A stretch of 64,000 bases of DNA from an uncultured Alphaproteobacteria bacterium (GTDB lineage Bacteria; Pseudomonadota; Alphaproteobacteria; Rs-D84), in NCBI GenBank assembly GCA_905233975.1, contig CAJOGD010000007.1:37447-101446 (forward strand). The letters are read 5' to 3'. Numbering within the stretch: the first letter of the stretch is position 1; each line of letters begins with the position of its first letter. Under the pieces are notes generated by a model. That model did not search any database and was not told the DNA's origin. It worked only from the letters and a program-made list of their open reading frames with translations. Shown here piece by piece: positions 40,327-50,376 of the stretch. The position numbers and the translations under genes were made by a program.

Positions 40327-43300
40327 ATGGCAGTTATCCAAAAATTAAGAAAATCTTTTGGTAAAAGTTTTTTGCAAACTCCGCTTCCTGATTTGATAGA
40401 AAAGGAGTTCTTGCAGGGTGATGTTGCACCCCAAAACCGCAAGAACAAAGGATTGCAGAGTGTATTTACGTCTATGTTCCCAATCAGGGATTATGCGGGG
40501 GCCGCCGAATTGGAATTTGTGGAATACAATTTGGAAAAACCGGCGTATAACGTCAAAGAGTGTCTTGCGCGGAAAATGACGTATTCAAGCAAGTTAAAAC
40601 TTAAATTAAAGCTGATTTTGTGGGATGTCGCCGAAGATGGAAAAAAGTCTTTGCGTGATATCAAGGAACAAGAAATATTCATGGGCGAAGTTCCGCTTAT
40701 GACCGAACGGGGCAGTTTTATCGCATCTGGGGTTGAACGTGTTATCGTTTCCCAAATGCATCGTGCCCAAGGTGTCGTTTTCGCAACCACCAAAGAAGCC
40801 AAAATTGCGGGCAATCCTATTACATATACCGCGCGTATAATCCCAGAACATGGGTCATGGATTGACTTTGAAGAATCCAAGGGCGTGATTTATGTCCGTA
40901 TTGATCGTCGTCGTAAAATCCCGGCAACCGTATTATTGCGGTGTTTGCCATGTGCCGAAGACGAAAAGAAATGGGCACTCGAACCGCGCAAACCAACAAT
41001 TCGCGGAATGTCTGATACCGAAATTTTGTCGGTGTTCTATAAACGCATTGCACTTAAAAATAATGGCAAACTTTGGGTTGGCGATACATCTGTGTTCGAA
41101 GGTTTGGATAAATACCGTTTGAATTACGACCTGTTGAATCCAAAGGACAAGAAAGAACTTGCCGTCAAAGGCGATCGTTTGAATACAAAACGTTTGAACA
41201 AGATTATGGTCGCGTCAAAGCAATTTGGTATTTTGCCAGAAGCGTTGGTTGGTGAATACTTGTTCGATCCGATTATGTCGGCGGACGAAGTTATTTATCC
41301 GGCGGGCACAGAAATTACCGAAGAAGTCTTGTCGGATATCGAAAAATTGGGTATCAAGGAAATATCTTTGATTTCGATTGATAACACAACGATAACCGCG
41401 CATATGCGCAACACATTGGTTGCGGATAAAACGGCAAATCGTGAAGACGCCCTGATTGAAATCTATAACATCATCAGACCGGGCGAACGTCCAACGTTAG
41501 AGGCGGCAATTAACCTGTTCATGCGTCAGGGATTCGAAGCGGCGTATTATGACCTGTCGCCGGTTGGTCGGTTTAAAATGAATAAACGTTTGAAAATCGA
41601 TTCTGGTAAAAAACCGGAAGACGAACGTTTGCTTACCAAAACTGATTTCCTTGCGGTGTTGAAGACATTAACCAACATTATTGACCACAAAGATACAATC
41701 GATGATATTGATAACCTTTCAAATCGTCGTGTCCGTACGGTTGGTGAATTGTTGGAACAAAATTTCCGCACCGGTATGGTTCGTATTGAAAGATTGGTGC
41801 GCGAAAGTTTGTCTTCGCCGAATATCGCAACAATGCAACCCCAAGATGTCGTGAATGTCAATCCGTTGATGTCATTGGTTGCAGAGTTCCTTGGGACCAG
41901 TCAATTGTCACAGTTTATGGACGCGTATAACCCGCTTTCGGAATTGGAACACAAACGTCGTATTTCTGCGTTGGGACCTGGGGGACTTAATCGTGAACGT
42001 GCCGGTATCGATGTCCGCGACGTGCACCCGACACACTATGGACGTCTTTGCCCAATTAACACCCCCGAAGGTGCGAATATTGGATTGATTAACCACCTTG
42101 CGTCGTATGCGCGTGTGAATCCTTATGGGTTTATTGAAACGCCGTATTATGTTGTCGAAAACAGCAAGATTACCGATAAAATGGTCTATCTTACCGCGGA
42201 TGAAGAATTGGGACACAAAATTGCCCAAGGAAACACCCCAACAAACGACAAGGGCGTTTTGACCGAAGAAATGGTGACTGCGCGTGTTGATGGTGAATTT
42301 ACGCGTGTCCCGCGCGCCGAAATCGACCTGATTGACGTTGAACCGCGCCAGGTTGTGTCTATTTCAACCGGATTGATACCGTTCGTTGAAAACGACGACG
42401 CAAACCGGGCACTCATGGGTTCGAACATGCAACGTCAGGCCGTTCCGTTAATGCGCGTGCAAACACCGCTTGTTGGAACAGGTATAGAACGTGAGGTTGC
42501 ACGTGATTCCCGTACTGGTAAAGTTGCAAAGCACAGCGGTATTGTGGAATCTGCGGACGCAAACCGTATCGTTGTAAAGTGTATGAACAGCCGCAACGTC
42601 GTGACGGGTGTGGATATTTACAACTTGGAAAAATATGAGCGTTCGAATAATGATACGATTTTGCATCAAAAACCATTGGTTCGGGCGGGCGATCGTATTT
42701 CCGCGGGTGATATTATCGCGGACGGTTCGTCAATGAACTATGGTGAATTGGCGTTGGGTCGAAATGTCTTGGTTGCGTTTGTGCCATGGCGCGGATACAA
42801 CTATGAAGATTCTATCGTGATTTCGGAACGTATTTCGCGTGACGACGTTTTCACATCTGTAAAGATTGTGGAAAAAGAAATCAAGGTTCGTGATACTCAA
42901 TTGGGACCTGAAAGTTTGACACGCGATATTCCGAACGTCAGTGAAGAGGCATTAAAGAACCTTGACGAATCCGGTATCATTTATATCGGCGCACGTGTAA
43001 AACAGGGCGATATTTTGGTTGGTCATGTTTCTCCGAAATCTGAAACATTGCTTACACCAGAAGAAGCGTTGTTGCGCAACATCTTTGGCGAAAAGGCATT
43101 GAATGTCAAAGATACATCGCTGCGTGTTGGCGCGAATGAAGAAGGAACGGTTATTGGCGTGAACATTTTGACACGTCATGGAGTGAAAAAAGATGAACGT
43201 ACCCAAATGATTGAATTGGAAAAAATCGCCAAGATTAACAAGGATCGTGACGAAGAAATTCAAATCATGGAAAAAGGTTTCGCAGACCAGATTTTCCAAA

Positions 43301-44445
43301 TCGCCGAAGGTCATACAATAGAGGCAGGTACGGGCAGTTTGAAACCGTTTATCGGCAAAAAACTGAATCAGGAAGTGTTCGAAGGTATTAGACCATCAGA
43401 CTTTAAAAAGTTGGTGATATCTGACAAAGAAGCACAGTCCAGAATCGAAGAAATTCGCGATGTGCACATTTTGACACTGAAACAGTTGAACGAAAATGCC
43501 GATCGCGAAATAGAAAAGGCGACAGAAAGCAATTCGCTGAATGCTGGCGTGTTGAAAGAAGTCAAGGTTTATATCGCACACAAAATGAAATTACAGCCGG
43601 GCGATAAAATGGCCGGACGCCATGGAAACAAAGGTATCGTATCACGCGTTGTTCCAATCGAAGATATGCCACATATGGAAGATGGAACGCCGGTTGATAT
43701 CGTTTTGAATCCTCTTGGTGTGCCAAGCCGTATGAACTTTGGTCAGATTCTTGAAACCCATCTTGGTATGGCGGCGCGCACACTTGGCGAACAGATTGGT
43801 GCCGTCTTGGACGAGGTTAAACAAAAACGTGCGGTGACCGATGACCTGCGCGCGATAATGGGTAAAATCTATGGCAAAGACATGGCGGAAAAATTGGCCA
43901 AAATGACCGATACAGACGTTCGTGCAAATGCCGCGTTGTTGCGTGATGGTGTTCCGATGGCAACCCCAACATTCGACGGTGCAAATTCCGAAGATATTCG
44001 TCGTATGTTGAAATTGGCAAAGTTGCCGGAAACGGGTCAGTTCACATTGTATGATGGTGTGACGGGTGAAAAGTTTGCACGTCCGGTCACCGTCGGTGTG
44101 ATGTACATGTTAAAGTTGCACCACTTTGTGGACGAAAAGATTCACGCGCGTTCAACCGCAAGTTATTCATTGGTGACGCAACAGCCGTTATCCGGTAAGG
44201 CGCACATGGGTGGCCAGCGTTTGGGAGAAATGGAAGTGTGGGCACTGGAGGCACATGGTGCGGCACACCTGTTGCGTGAAATGTTGACGGTAAAATCGGA
44301 TGATATTGTCGGACGTAATAAAATGTATGAATCCATTATTTCCGGCAGTGATGATATCCAAACCGGCACCCCAGAAGCGTTTAATGTATTCGTTCGCGAA
44401 TTGCGCGGATTGGGGCTTGCAATGACACCAAAGAAAATCGACTAA
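40327..44445 (+). CDS. rpoB: RNA polymerase beta subunit
   Basis: RpoB (1372 residues) forms half of the catalytic cleft. The fork-loop region has Gln-Leu-Ser-Gln-Phe-Met-Asp ... Asn-Pro-Leu-Ser-Glu ... His-Lys-Arg-Arg, followed by Val-His-Pro-Thr-His-Tyr-Gly-Arg, and the C-terminal clamp motif Gly-Gln-Arg-Leu-Gly-Glu-Met-Glu-Val-Trp is present. The start at 40327 follows AAAGGATTG. In the rifampicin region the usual Asp-Gln-Thr/Asn-Asn is Asp-Ala-Tyr-Asn and Glu-Ile-Thr-His is Glu-Leu-Glu-His, departures worth noting. Confidence 0.98.
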   Translation: MAVIQKLRKSFGKSFLQTPLPDLIEKEFLQGDVAPQNRKNKGLQSVFTSMFPIRDYAGAAELEFVEYNLEKPAYNVKECLARKMTYSSKLKLKLKLILWDVAEDGKKSLRDIKEQEIFMGEVPLMTERGSFIASGVERVIVSQMHRAQGVVFATTKEAKIAGNPITYTARIIPEHGSWIDFEESKGVIYVRIDRRRKIPATVLLRCLPCAEDEKKWALEPRKPTIRGMSDTEILSVFYKRIALKNNGKLWVGDTSVFEGLDKYRLNYDLLNPKDKKELAVKGDRLNTKRLNKIMVASKQFGILPEALVGEYLFDPIMSADEVIYPAGTEITEEVLSDIEKLGIKEISLISIDNTTITAHMRNTLVADKTANREDALIEIYNIIRPGERPTLEAAINLFMRQGFEAAYYDLSPVGRFKMNKRLKIDSGKKPEDERLLTKTDFLAVLKTLTNIIDHKDTIDDIDNLSNRRVRTVGELLEQNFRTGMVRIERLVRESLSSPNIATMQPQDVVNVNPLMSLVAEFLGTSQLSQFMDAYNPLSELEHKRRISALGPGGLNRERAGIDVRDVHPTHYGRLCPINTPEGANIGLINHLASYARVNPYGFIETPYYVVENSKITDKMVYLTADEELGHKIAQGNTPTNDKGVLTEEMVTARVDGEFTRVPRAEIDLIDVEPRQVVSISTGLIPFVENDDANRALMGSNMQRQAVPLMRVQTPLVGTGIEREVARDSRTGKVAKHSGIVESADANRIVVKCMNSRNVVTGVDIYNLEKYERSNNDTILHQKPLVRAGDRISAGDIIADGSSMNYGELALGRNVLVAFVPWRGYNYEDSIVISERISRDDVFTSVKIVEKEIKVRDTQLGPESLTRDIPNVSEEALKNLDESGIIYIGARVKQGDILVGHVSPKSETLLTPEEALLRNIFGEKALNVKDTSLRVGANEEGTVIGVNILTRHGVKKDERTQMIELEKIAKINKDRDEEIQIMEKGFADQIFQIAEGHTIEAGTGSLKPFIGKKLNQEVFEGIRPSDFKKLVISDKEAQSRIEEIRDVHILTLKQLNENADREIEKATESNSLNAGVLKEVKVYIAHKMKLQPGDKMAGRHGNKGIVSRVVPIEDMPHMEDGTPVDIVLNPLGVPSRMNFGQILETHLGMAARTLGEQIGAVLDEVKQKRAVTDDLRAIMGKIYGKDMAEKLAKMTDTDVRANAALLRDGVPMATPTFDGANSEDIRRMLKLAKLPETGQFTLYDGVTGEKFARPVTVGVMYMLKLHHFVDEKIHARSTASYSLVTQQPLSGKAHMGGQRLGEMEVWALEAHGAAHLLREMLTVKSDDIVGRNKMYESIISGSDDIQTGTPEAFNVFVRELRGLGLAMTPKKID

Positions 44446-44458
44446 AGTGATTAGGGTA

Positions 44459-44495
44459 GGTGGTTAGTAAAAAAATCTAACCGTTACTAACCACC
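44459..44495. repeat. 12-bp inverted repeat between rpoB and rpoC
   Basis: GGTGGTTAGTAA and TTACTAACCACC flank a 13-nt loop. It carries the same taaccacc/ggttagt word seen in other gaps of the window. It has no T-run and may be an RNA-processing hairpin. Confidence 0.6.
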
Positions 44496-44533
44496 ATGCA
44501 CTATCACAACCACTAAACAAGGAGTTTAGAAAA

Positions 44534-47500
44534 ATGACAAATATGTTGCAAAAGATATTTGGACAAATTGAAACAAGGGAACAATTTGATGCACTGCGTG
44601 TGACGATTGCATCGCCGGAAGAAATTCTTTCTTGGTCGCATGGCGAAGTTACAAAACCAGAAACCATCAATTATCATTCTTTGAAACCCGAAGCGGACGG
44701 ACTTTTCTGTCAAAAAATCTTTGGGCCGGTCAAAGATTATGAATGCGCCTGTGGAAAATACAAAAGAATCAAATTCCGCGGTGTTATTTGCGAACGTTGC
44801 GGGGTCGAAGTTGGTTCGTCATCTGTGCGTCGTGAACGTATGGGGCATATAAAATTGGCTATGCCGGTTGCACATACATGGTTCCTGCGTGAAGGCAAGA
44901 TTGCAACATTGTTGAACAATCTGTCGCAAAAGAAATTGGAACAGGTTGTTTCGTATGATGCCTATATTGTAATTGAACCGGGTCTTACAAACCTTAAGCA
45001 GTATGATGTTATTAGTGAAGATGAATATCGTGCCGCGGTTGAAGAATTTGGACCGGACGCTTTCCGCGTTGGTATCGGCGCCGAAGGTGTGCGCAGTATT
45101 ATTGCAAACCTTGATATGGGCGACGAAAGAACACGTCTGCGTGCGGAATTGGCGGAAACAAAATCCGAAGCCAAACGCAAATCTATTATGAAACAGTTAA
45201 AGTTGGTCGAAGCGTTCTTGGATTCGAAAACCGAACCACAATGGATGTTGCCGGATATTATACCGGTTATTCCACCGGATATGCGTCCACTTGTCACGTT
45301 GGACGCGGGACATGTTGCGGCGTCGGACCTTAACGATTTGTATCGCCGCGTGATTATCCGCAACAATCGTTTGAAACGGTTTATGGAAATGCATGCACCT
45401 GAAATCATTGTTCGCAACGAAAAGCGCATGTTGCAAGAAGCGGTCGATTCCTTGTTTGATAACGAGCATAAGGCGCGCCCGATGGTTTCACAAAACCGCC
45501 GTCCGCTTAAATCTTTATCCGGGGCTTTGCATGGTAAATCTGGACGTTTCCGTATGCACATGTTGGGTAAGCGTGTGGATTATTCCGGCCGTAGTGTTAT
45601 TGTGTCCGGACCTTCGTTAAAGATGCATCAGGTCGGTTTGCCCAAGGCGATGGCACTTGAATTGTTTAAACCATTCGTGTTTGCACGTTTGATGGCGGGT
45701 GATTTTGCTAATACGTTAAAAACTGCACGTAAAATGGTTGAAAACGGCGAACCGATTGTTTGGGATATCTTGGAAAAGGTTATCTATGAACATCCGGTTT
45801 TGTTGAATCGTGCGCCGACGTTGCACAGACTTTCATTGTTGGCATTTGAACCTGTGTTGATTGAAGGTAAGGCAATTCGTCTGCACCCGTTGGTCTGCAA
45901 GGGATTCAATGCGGACTTTGACGGTGACCAGATGGCGGTCCACGTTCCAATTTCATTAGAGGCGCAATTAGAAGCGCGGACATTGATGTTGTCAACCAAT
46001 AACATTTTGTCGCCGGCAAATGGTGACCCAATGACCGTTCCATCACAAGACATGGTTTTGGGTATTTACTATATCTCTTTGATAGACGGCGAACATACCG
46101 ACAAATCGCCAAGATTCAGCAATATGGACGAAGTGGAAATGGCCTTGGAAAACAAGAGCATTACACTGCATACCCCGATTGTTGCACGTATCAATGGTAA
46201 AACGTATAAAACGACCGCCGGCCGTATGATTATTGGCGAATTGTTGCCAAAGTCTGAAAATATGCCGTTTGATTTGGTGAACAAGGTTATGGGCGAACCT
46301 GACATTCGCGCGTTGCTTGCCACCACATACGAACGTTGCGGCGACAAGGCAATGATTTTGCTTGCCGATGCATTGAAGAACACTGGTTTCGAACAGGCGG
46401 CACGCAGCGGTATTTCTATTGGCTATGACGACGTTGTCATTCCAGAAGAAAAAGAAAAAATGATTGCCGATACCGAAGAAGCGGCCAAGGATATTGAAAA
46501 TCAATATCAAAACGGTTTGCTGTCGGGTGGTGAACGTTATAACAAACTGATTGACCTGTGGCAGAAAACAACCGACCGTCTTGGCGACCTGTCGTTTGCG
46601 GCACTTGGTAAATCCGAAGGCGACAATTGGAATTCTATCTACATGATGGCTGATTCCAAGGCTCGTGGTTCCAAGCGTCAGATTCAACAGCTTGCCGGTA
46701 TGCGTGGTATGATGTCAAAGCCTGATGGTTCGATTATCGAAGTTCCGATTATTTCGAACTTTAAAGAAGGTCTTACCATGGCGGAATACTTTACATCAAC
46801 CCATGGTGCGCGTAAAGGTTTGTCCGACACCGCGTTAAAGACAGCACAGGCGGGTTATTTGACACGTCGTTTGGTCGATTTGGCGTTGAATACTGTGATT
46901 ACCGAACACGATTGTGGCACGACCGAATACATTACCGCAAAGCCGGTTTACCAGGGCAGCACGCTGTCTGTTCCGCTTGGTAATGTCGTTTTGGGACGCA
47001 CCGCGGCACATGATATTATTCACCCGATTACCAAGGAAGTTATTGTCCCGGCCGGGGAATTGGTGACCAAGGTTGCGGCACGCAAAATCAATGAATCCGG
47101 TTTGCCCAGTGTCGATGTGCGCAGTGTTCTGACATGTTGCAGTGACGGCCTGTGCGCAAAGTGCTATGGTATGGATTTGTCGCGTCAATCATTGGTTCAT
47201 GTCGGCGAAGCCGTCGGTGTTGTCGCGGGTCAATCCATTGGTGAACCTGGAACCCAGTTGACATTGCGTACCTTCCACATCGGTGGTATTGCGTCGGGTG
47301 GAACCGAAAGCCATTATATCGAAGTTCCGGTTGCCGGTAAGATTAAACTTGTTGGTGTGAACACAATTAAGAATTCTGCGGGTCGTGTCGTTGTGCTTTC
47401 GCGTAATGGCAAGGTTGCGGTTGAATCGCCGTCCGGTGAAGAATTGTTTAGTTGCGGTTTGCCGTATGCGTCTATGTTGATTGTGAACGAAGGCGACAGC

Positions 47501-48643
47501 GTAGAAAAAGGCGCCAAGGTCGCCGAATGGGATCCATATTCCAACACAATCATCGCGGAAAAAGATGGTATTGTGAACCTGAACGATTTGGTCGAAAATG
47601 TTTCGTTCCAAGAAGAAGTTGATGCAACAACCGGTATCATTTCGCGCAAGGTTATAAATTGGAAACTGAATACGAAAAAGGCAATGCAACCGGCAATCCG
47701 CCTTGTCAATGAAAAGGGTGACGTTTTGTCGCTTGGCGGGAAAAAGGTTGCGGAATATTTGTTGCCAATCCATTCGGTTCTGAATGTCGCGAACGGTGCA
47801 ACGGTGGCGGCGGGTGACGTCTTGGCACGCATTCCGGTTCAGGCAAAGCGTACGGGCGATATTACCGGTGGTTTGCCGCGCGTTGAAGAATTGTTAGAGG
47901 TTCGCCGTCCATCAAATCCGGCATTGCTTGCGGAAATCGATGGAACGGTTGAATTGGAAGACGCGAAATCAAAAATCATTATCCGTATTGAACCTGATGA
48001 TGGAACCGCGCCGGTTGAATATGCGGTGCCAAAGGGAACAAACCTGTTGGTGCGCAGTGGCGATATCGTCAAAAAGGCGGATAAATTGGTCGATGGTGAT
48101 CCGGTGCCGCAAGACATCTTGCGTATCTTGGGTCAAAAGGCGCTTGCAACATTTATGGTGGAACAGATTCAACAGGTTTATCGCCTCCAGGGTGTGTCCA
48201 TCAATGACAAGCATATCGAAATTTTGATTCGCGAAATGACACGTCGTGTTGAAATTAACGATCCGGGTGATACGGGATTCCTGACCGGCCATGTCGTTGA
48301 CCGCGTTGATTTCGAAGAAGAAAATGCACGCGTTATCCATGACGGTGGTCGTCCGGCGGTCGCGTCCCAGGTTTTGGTTGGACTTACCCGCGCGTCGCTT
48401 ACCACACGTTCGTTCATATCTAACGCATCGTTCCAACAAACGACCAAGGTTTTGGTGGACGCGGCAATCAACGGTTCGACCGATAAATTGGTCGGTATAA
48501 ACGAAAACGTGATTGTTGGTCGTCTTATCCCGATTGGAACTGGTGCATATGTCCGTCGCGTTCGTGAAATTGCGCGCGCCGAAGAAAAGGCTGAACGCAT
48601 CGCACGCGAAGGTGGCGAAAATCAACAATTGCTTGATTTGTAA
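44534..48643 (+). CDS. rpoC: RNA polymerase beta' subunit
   Basis: RpoC (1369 residues) holds the catalytic magnesium in Asn-Ala-Asp-Phe-Asp-Gly-Asp-Gln-Met-Ala. The N-terminal zinc site Cys-Ala-Cys-Gly ... Cys-Glu-Arg-Cys and the second zinc site Cys-Cys-Ser-Asp-Gly-Leu-Cys-Ala-Lys-Cys are intact. AAGGAG precedes the ATG. It is 88 bp after rpoB. Confidence 0.98.
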   Translation: MTNMLQKIFGQIETREQFDALRVTIASPEEILSWSHGEVTKPETINYHSLKPEADGLFCQKIFGPVKDYECACGKYKRIKFRGVICERCGVEVGSSSVRRERMGHIKLAMPVAHTWFLREGKIATLLNNLSQKKLEQVVSYDAYIVIEPGLTNLKQYDVISEDEYRAAVEEFGPDAFRVGIGAEGVRSIIANLDMGDERTRLRAELAETKSEAKRKSIMKQLKLVEAFLDSKTEPQWMLPDIIPVIPPDMRPLVTLDAGHVAASDLNDLYRRVIIRNNRLKRFMEMHAPEIIVRNEKRMLQEAVDSLFDNEHKARPMVSQNRRPLKSLSGALHGKSGRFRMHMLGKRVDYSGRSVIVSGPSLKMHQVGLPKAMALELFKPFVFARLMAGDFANTLKTARKMVENGEPIVWDILEKVIYEHPVLLNRAPTLHRLSLLAFEPVLIEGKAIRLHPLVCKGFNADFDGDQMAVHVPISLEAQLEARTLMLSTNNILSPANGDPMTVPSQDMVLGIYYISLIDGEHTDKSPRFSNMDEVEMALENKSITLHTPIVARINGKTYKTTAGRMIIGELLPKSENMPFDLVNKVMGEPDIRALLATTYERCGDKAMILLADALKNTGFEQAARSGISIGYDDVVIPEEKEKMIADTEEAAKDIENQYQNGLLSGGERYNKLIDLWQKTTDRLGDLSFAALGKSEGDNWNSIYMMADSKARGSKRQIQQLAGMRGMMSKPDGSIIEVPIISNFKEGLTMAEYFTSTHGARKGLSDTALKTAQAGYLTRRLVDLALNTVITEHDCGTTEYITAKPVYQGSTLSVPLGNVVLGRTAAHDIIHPITKEVIVPAGELVTKVAARKINESGLPSVDVRSVLTCCSDGLCAKCYGMDLSRQSLVHVGEAVGVVAGQSIGEPGTQLTLRTFHIGGIASGGTESHYIEVPVAGKIKLVGVNTIKNSAGRVVVLSRNGKVAVESPSGEELFSCGLPYASMLIVNEGDSVEKGAKVAEWDPYSNTIIAEKDGIVNLNDLVENVSFQEEVDATTGIISRKVINWKLNTKKAMQPAIRLVNEKGDVLSLGGKKVAEYLLPIHSVLNVANGATVAAGDVLARIPVQAKRTGDITGGLPRVEELLEVRRPSNPALLAEIDGTVELEDAKSKIIIRIEPDDGTAPVEYAVPKGTNLLVRSGDIVKKADKLVDGDPVPQDILRILGQKALATFMVEQIQQVYRLQGVSINDKHIEILIREMTRRVEINDPGDTGFLTGHVVDRVDFEEENARVIHDGGRPAVASQVLVGLTRASLTTRSFISNASFQQTTKVLVDAAINGSTDKLVGINENVIVGRLIPIGTGAYVRRVREIARAEEKAERIAREGGENQQLLDL

Positions 48644-48651
48644 TGTATGTT

Positions 48652-48673
48652 GGGTGGCGCCTTGGCGCCACCC
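48652..48673. terminator. hairpin after rpoC
   Basis: The perfect palindrome GGGTGGCGCC-TT-GGCGCCACCC lies 8 bp after the rpoC stop. The T-run is poor, so it may stabilise the 3' end rather than terminate alone. Confidence 0.55.
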
Positions 48674-48690
48674 ATTAACTATTTATAACT

Positions 48691-49089
48691 ATGAATGAAA
48701 AACCCGCAATTTTTTGTGATATCGATGGCGTAGTGTCCAAGAAGTGGGCGATTGCCGACTATGACCGTTTCGGTGAACCAAACCAAAATATGATACGCGT
48801 TTTGGAAACACTGGGACGTGATTTCACAATCGTCTTTATAACGGGGCGTTGGGCCATGGGTCAATCAAAGGTCGATGCATTTATCGATGGATTGTTGCCG
48901 AACATTAAAAAAATCGTGTTCTGCAAACCGCATGATTATCCCGGCACAACGGCGGAATATAAATTGGCAAAGATTCGGGAATTGGAATCCGACGGATATA
49001 AATTCTATATGGGCCTGGACGACCACAGCGCGGTAATCGGCCTTATGCACAATCATGGCATGTTCGTAGCGCAGGTGATTAGTGATTAG
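48691..49089 (+). CDS. HAD-family phosphatase (polynucleotide kinase 3'-phosphatase-like)
   Basis: This 132-residue protein begins with the HAD nucleophile motif Phe-Cys-Asp-Ile-Asp-Gly-Val, has Phe-Ile-Thr-Gly-Arg as motif II and an acidic Leu-Asp-Asp-His-Ser near the end. The arrangement resembles the phosphatase half of PNK-like enzymes, without a kinase domain. The substrate is not evident. No ribosome site is seen before the ATG. Confidence 0.65.
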   Translation: MNEKPAIFCDIDGVVSKKWAIADYDRFGEPNQNMIRVLETLGRDFTIVFITGRWAMGQSKVDAFIDGLLPNIKKIVFCKPHDYPGTTAEYKLAKIRELESDGYKFYMGLDDHSAVIGLMHNHGMFVAQVISD

Positions 49090-49135
49090 AATATTTGGAG
49101 TAGAGAGTGTCATTGAACAAAGCAAGGAGTGATAA

Positions 49136-49981
49136 ATGAACGCAAGAAAAGGGCGTCCAGTGTACATGGATCCGGACAAACCACTGATTTTTCATGGCGG
49201 TGCGTATGCTGCATTTCACAATGCAAAAAATTCATTTCTGAATCCTGGGGCAAATACTATAAAACTTTCAAGGCAAGCTGAGACTATTAAAAAAGACATA
49301 GAAACAAGGCCCTATTATTGGGTGAAGTTACACGATGATGACCTTGGGCTTACAAAGGATGAATATTTTGAAATCGCAAAGTTTGCAATTGATTTATACC
49401 CACTTACAATGAATTGTGTATGTGATGGTAAATTGACCGCAAATCAATATTACGATGTATGCGCGATAATGTCGAAACATGGTGTGTTCGAGCTTGTAAA
49501 TTGTAATAAATTGGCGAAAGCCTGTCCAGAAGATGTACCAGATCCATTATACAAAATAATGTTAGACGCATTGATTAATTCTGTTTTTTCTCCAACAGAT
49601 TATAGCGAGGACACTCCAACCAGGATAAGGTCTGCTATGCGTCAAAACGGTCAGCTTTTTCAACCGAACAAAAAAGCGGCTTTGTGTTTTGCGTTGTGGA
49701 TATGTATGAAACCGAAATACGATAAAAATGACATATCTTATAATGATTTGGCAACCATTACCAAAGAAACTGTTGAAGTCGTCAAAAAAGTAATAATAAA
49801 AAACATTTATGCCAGTCCAAATTCAAAATTTGTGGATAGACTAAATGTCGTTTCACACTGGTTTGATGAAAACAACGGCATGCCACAGATTGTCAATGAT
49901 GCATGTGGGCAGATTTTTGACGAAATTCACAAAGCTGGACGGGAACGGCTGGAAAAGAAACATGAACGCGGATCACACTAA
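49136..49981 (+). CDS. hypothetical protein
   Basis: This 281-residue soluble protein has AAGGAG before its ATG. It is mostly helical, with conserved-looking stretches such as Tyr-Tyr-Trp-Val-Lys-Leu-His-Asp-Asp-Asp-Leu-Gly and Ala-Leu-Cys-Phe-Ala-Leu-Trp-Ile-Cys-Met. There is no signal or membrane segment. I cannot assign a family. It stands 46 bp behind the HAD phosphatase and may share its transcript. Confidence 0.65.
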   Translation: MNARKGRPVYMDPDKPLIFHGGAYAAFHNAKNSFLNPGANTIKLSRQAETIKKDIETRPYYWVKLHDDDLGLTKDEYFEIAKFAIDLYPLTMNCVCDGKLTANQYYDVCAIMSKHGVFELVNCNKLAKACPEDVPDPLYKIMLDALINSVFSPTDYSEDTPTRIRSAMRQNGQLFQPNKKAALCFALWICMKPKYDKNDISYNDLATITKETVEVVKKVIIKNIYASPNSKFVDRLNVVSHWFDENNGMPQIVNDACGQIFDEIHKAGRERLEKKHERGSH

Positions 49982-49997
49982 CCACTTACACCAAGCC

Positions 49998-50078
49998 GGG
50001 GCAAAGCCCTGGCGCAGCCTCGCCGTAGCCTTGGCGCTTGCGCCACGAAGCTTTAGCGAAGTGGCGAAGGCGGATAAC
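49998..50078. repeat. intergenic palindromic repeat
   Basis: The stretch contains ggcgcttgcgcc and the broader pair ctcgccgtagc ... agcgaagtggcgaaggcgga. It shares the word pattern of the 32-bp repeat at 6800 and 7176. Confidence 0.5.
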
Positions 50079-50161
50079 CATTAATCACTAAATCAATTTT
50101 TTTCTTGCAAATGGGCAAGAATTGAATAGAATTAACAACCGACAAATAAAAAGGATTGAAC

Positions 50162-50311
50162 ATGGCAACGCCAAGAAGTAAAACTAGCAAAGCGCGCAGC
50201 GCACAACGTCGTTCACATGATGCATTGGCAACTATGCCATGCGGTGTGTGCAAAACATGTGGCGAAAAGAAACGCCCACATCATGTTTGCCCTGCATGCG
50301 GTGCAAAATAA
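50162..50311 (+). CDS. rpmF: 50S ribosomal protein L32
   Basis: This 49-residue protein starts Met-Ala-Thr-Pro-Arg-Ser-Lys-Thr-Ser and has the four-Cys zinc site Cys-x2-Cys ... Cys-x2-Cys (Cys-Gly-Val-Cys-Lys-Thr-Cys and Cys-Pro-Ala-Cys). AAAGGATTG precedes the ATG. It precedes plsX, the usual order. Confidence 0.95.
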   Translation: MATPRSKTSKARSAQRRSHDALATMPCGVCKTCGEKKRPHHVCPACGAK

Positions 50312-50376
50312 TAATAAAACAAAAAACATATGCAGATTTGGCGCAGTTTTGTGCCCGTCTGCATTTTTAATACACA

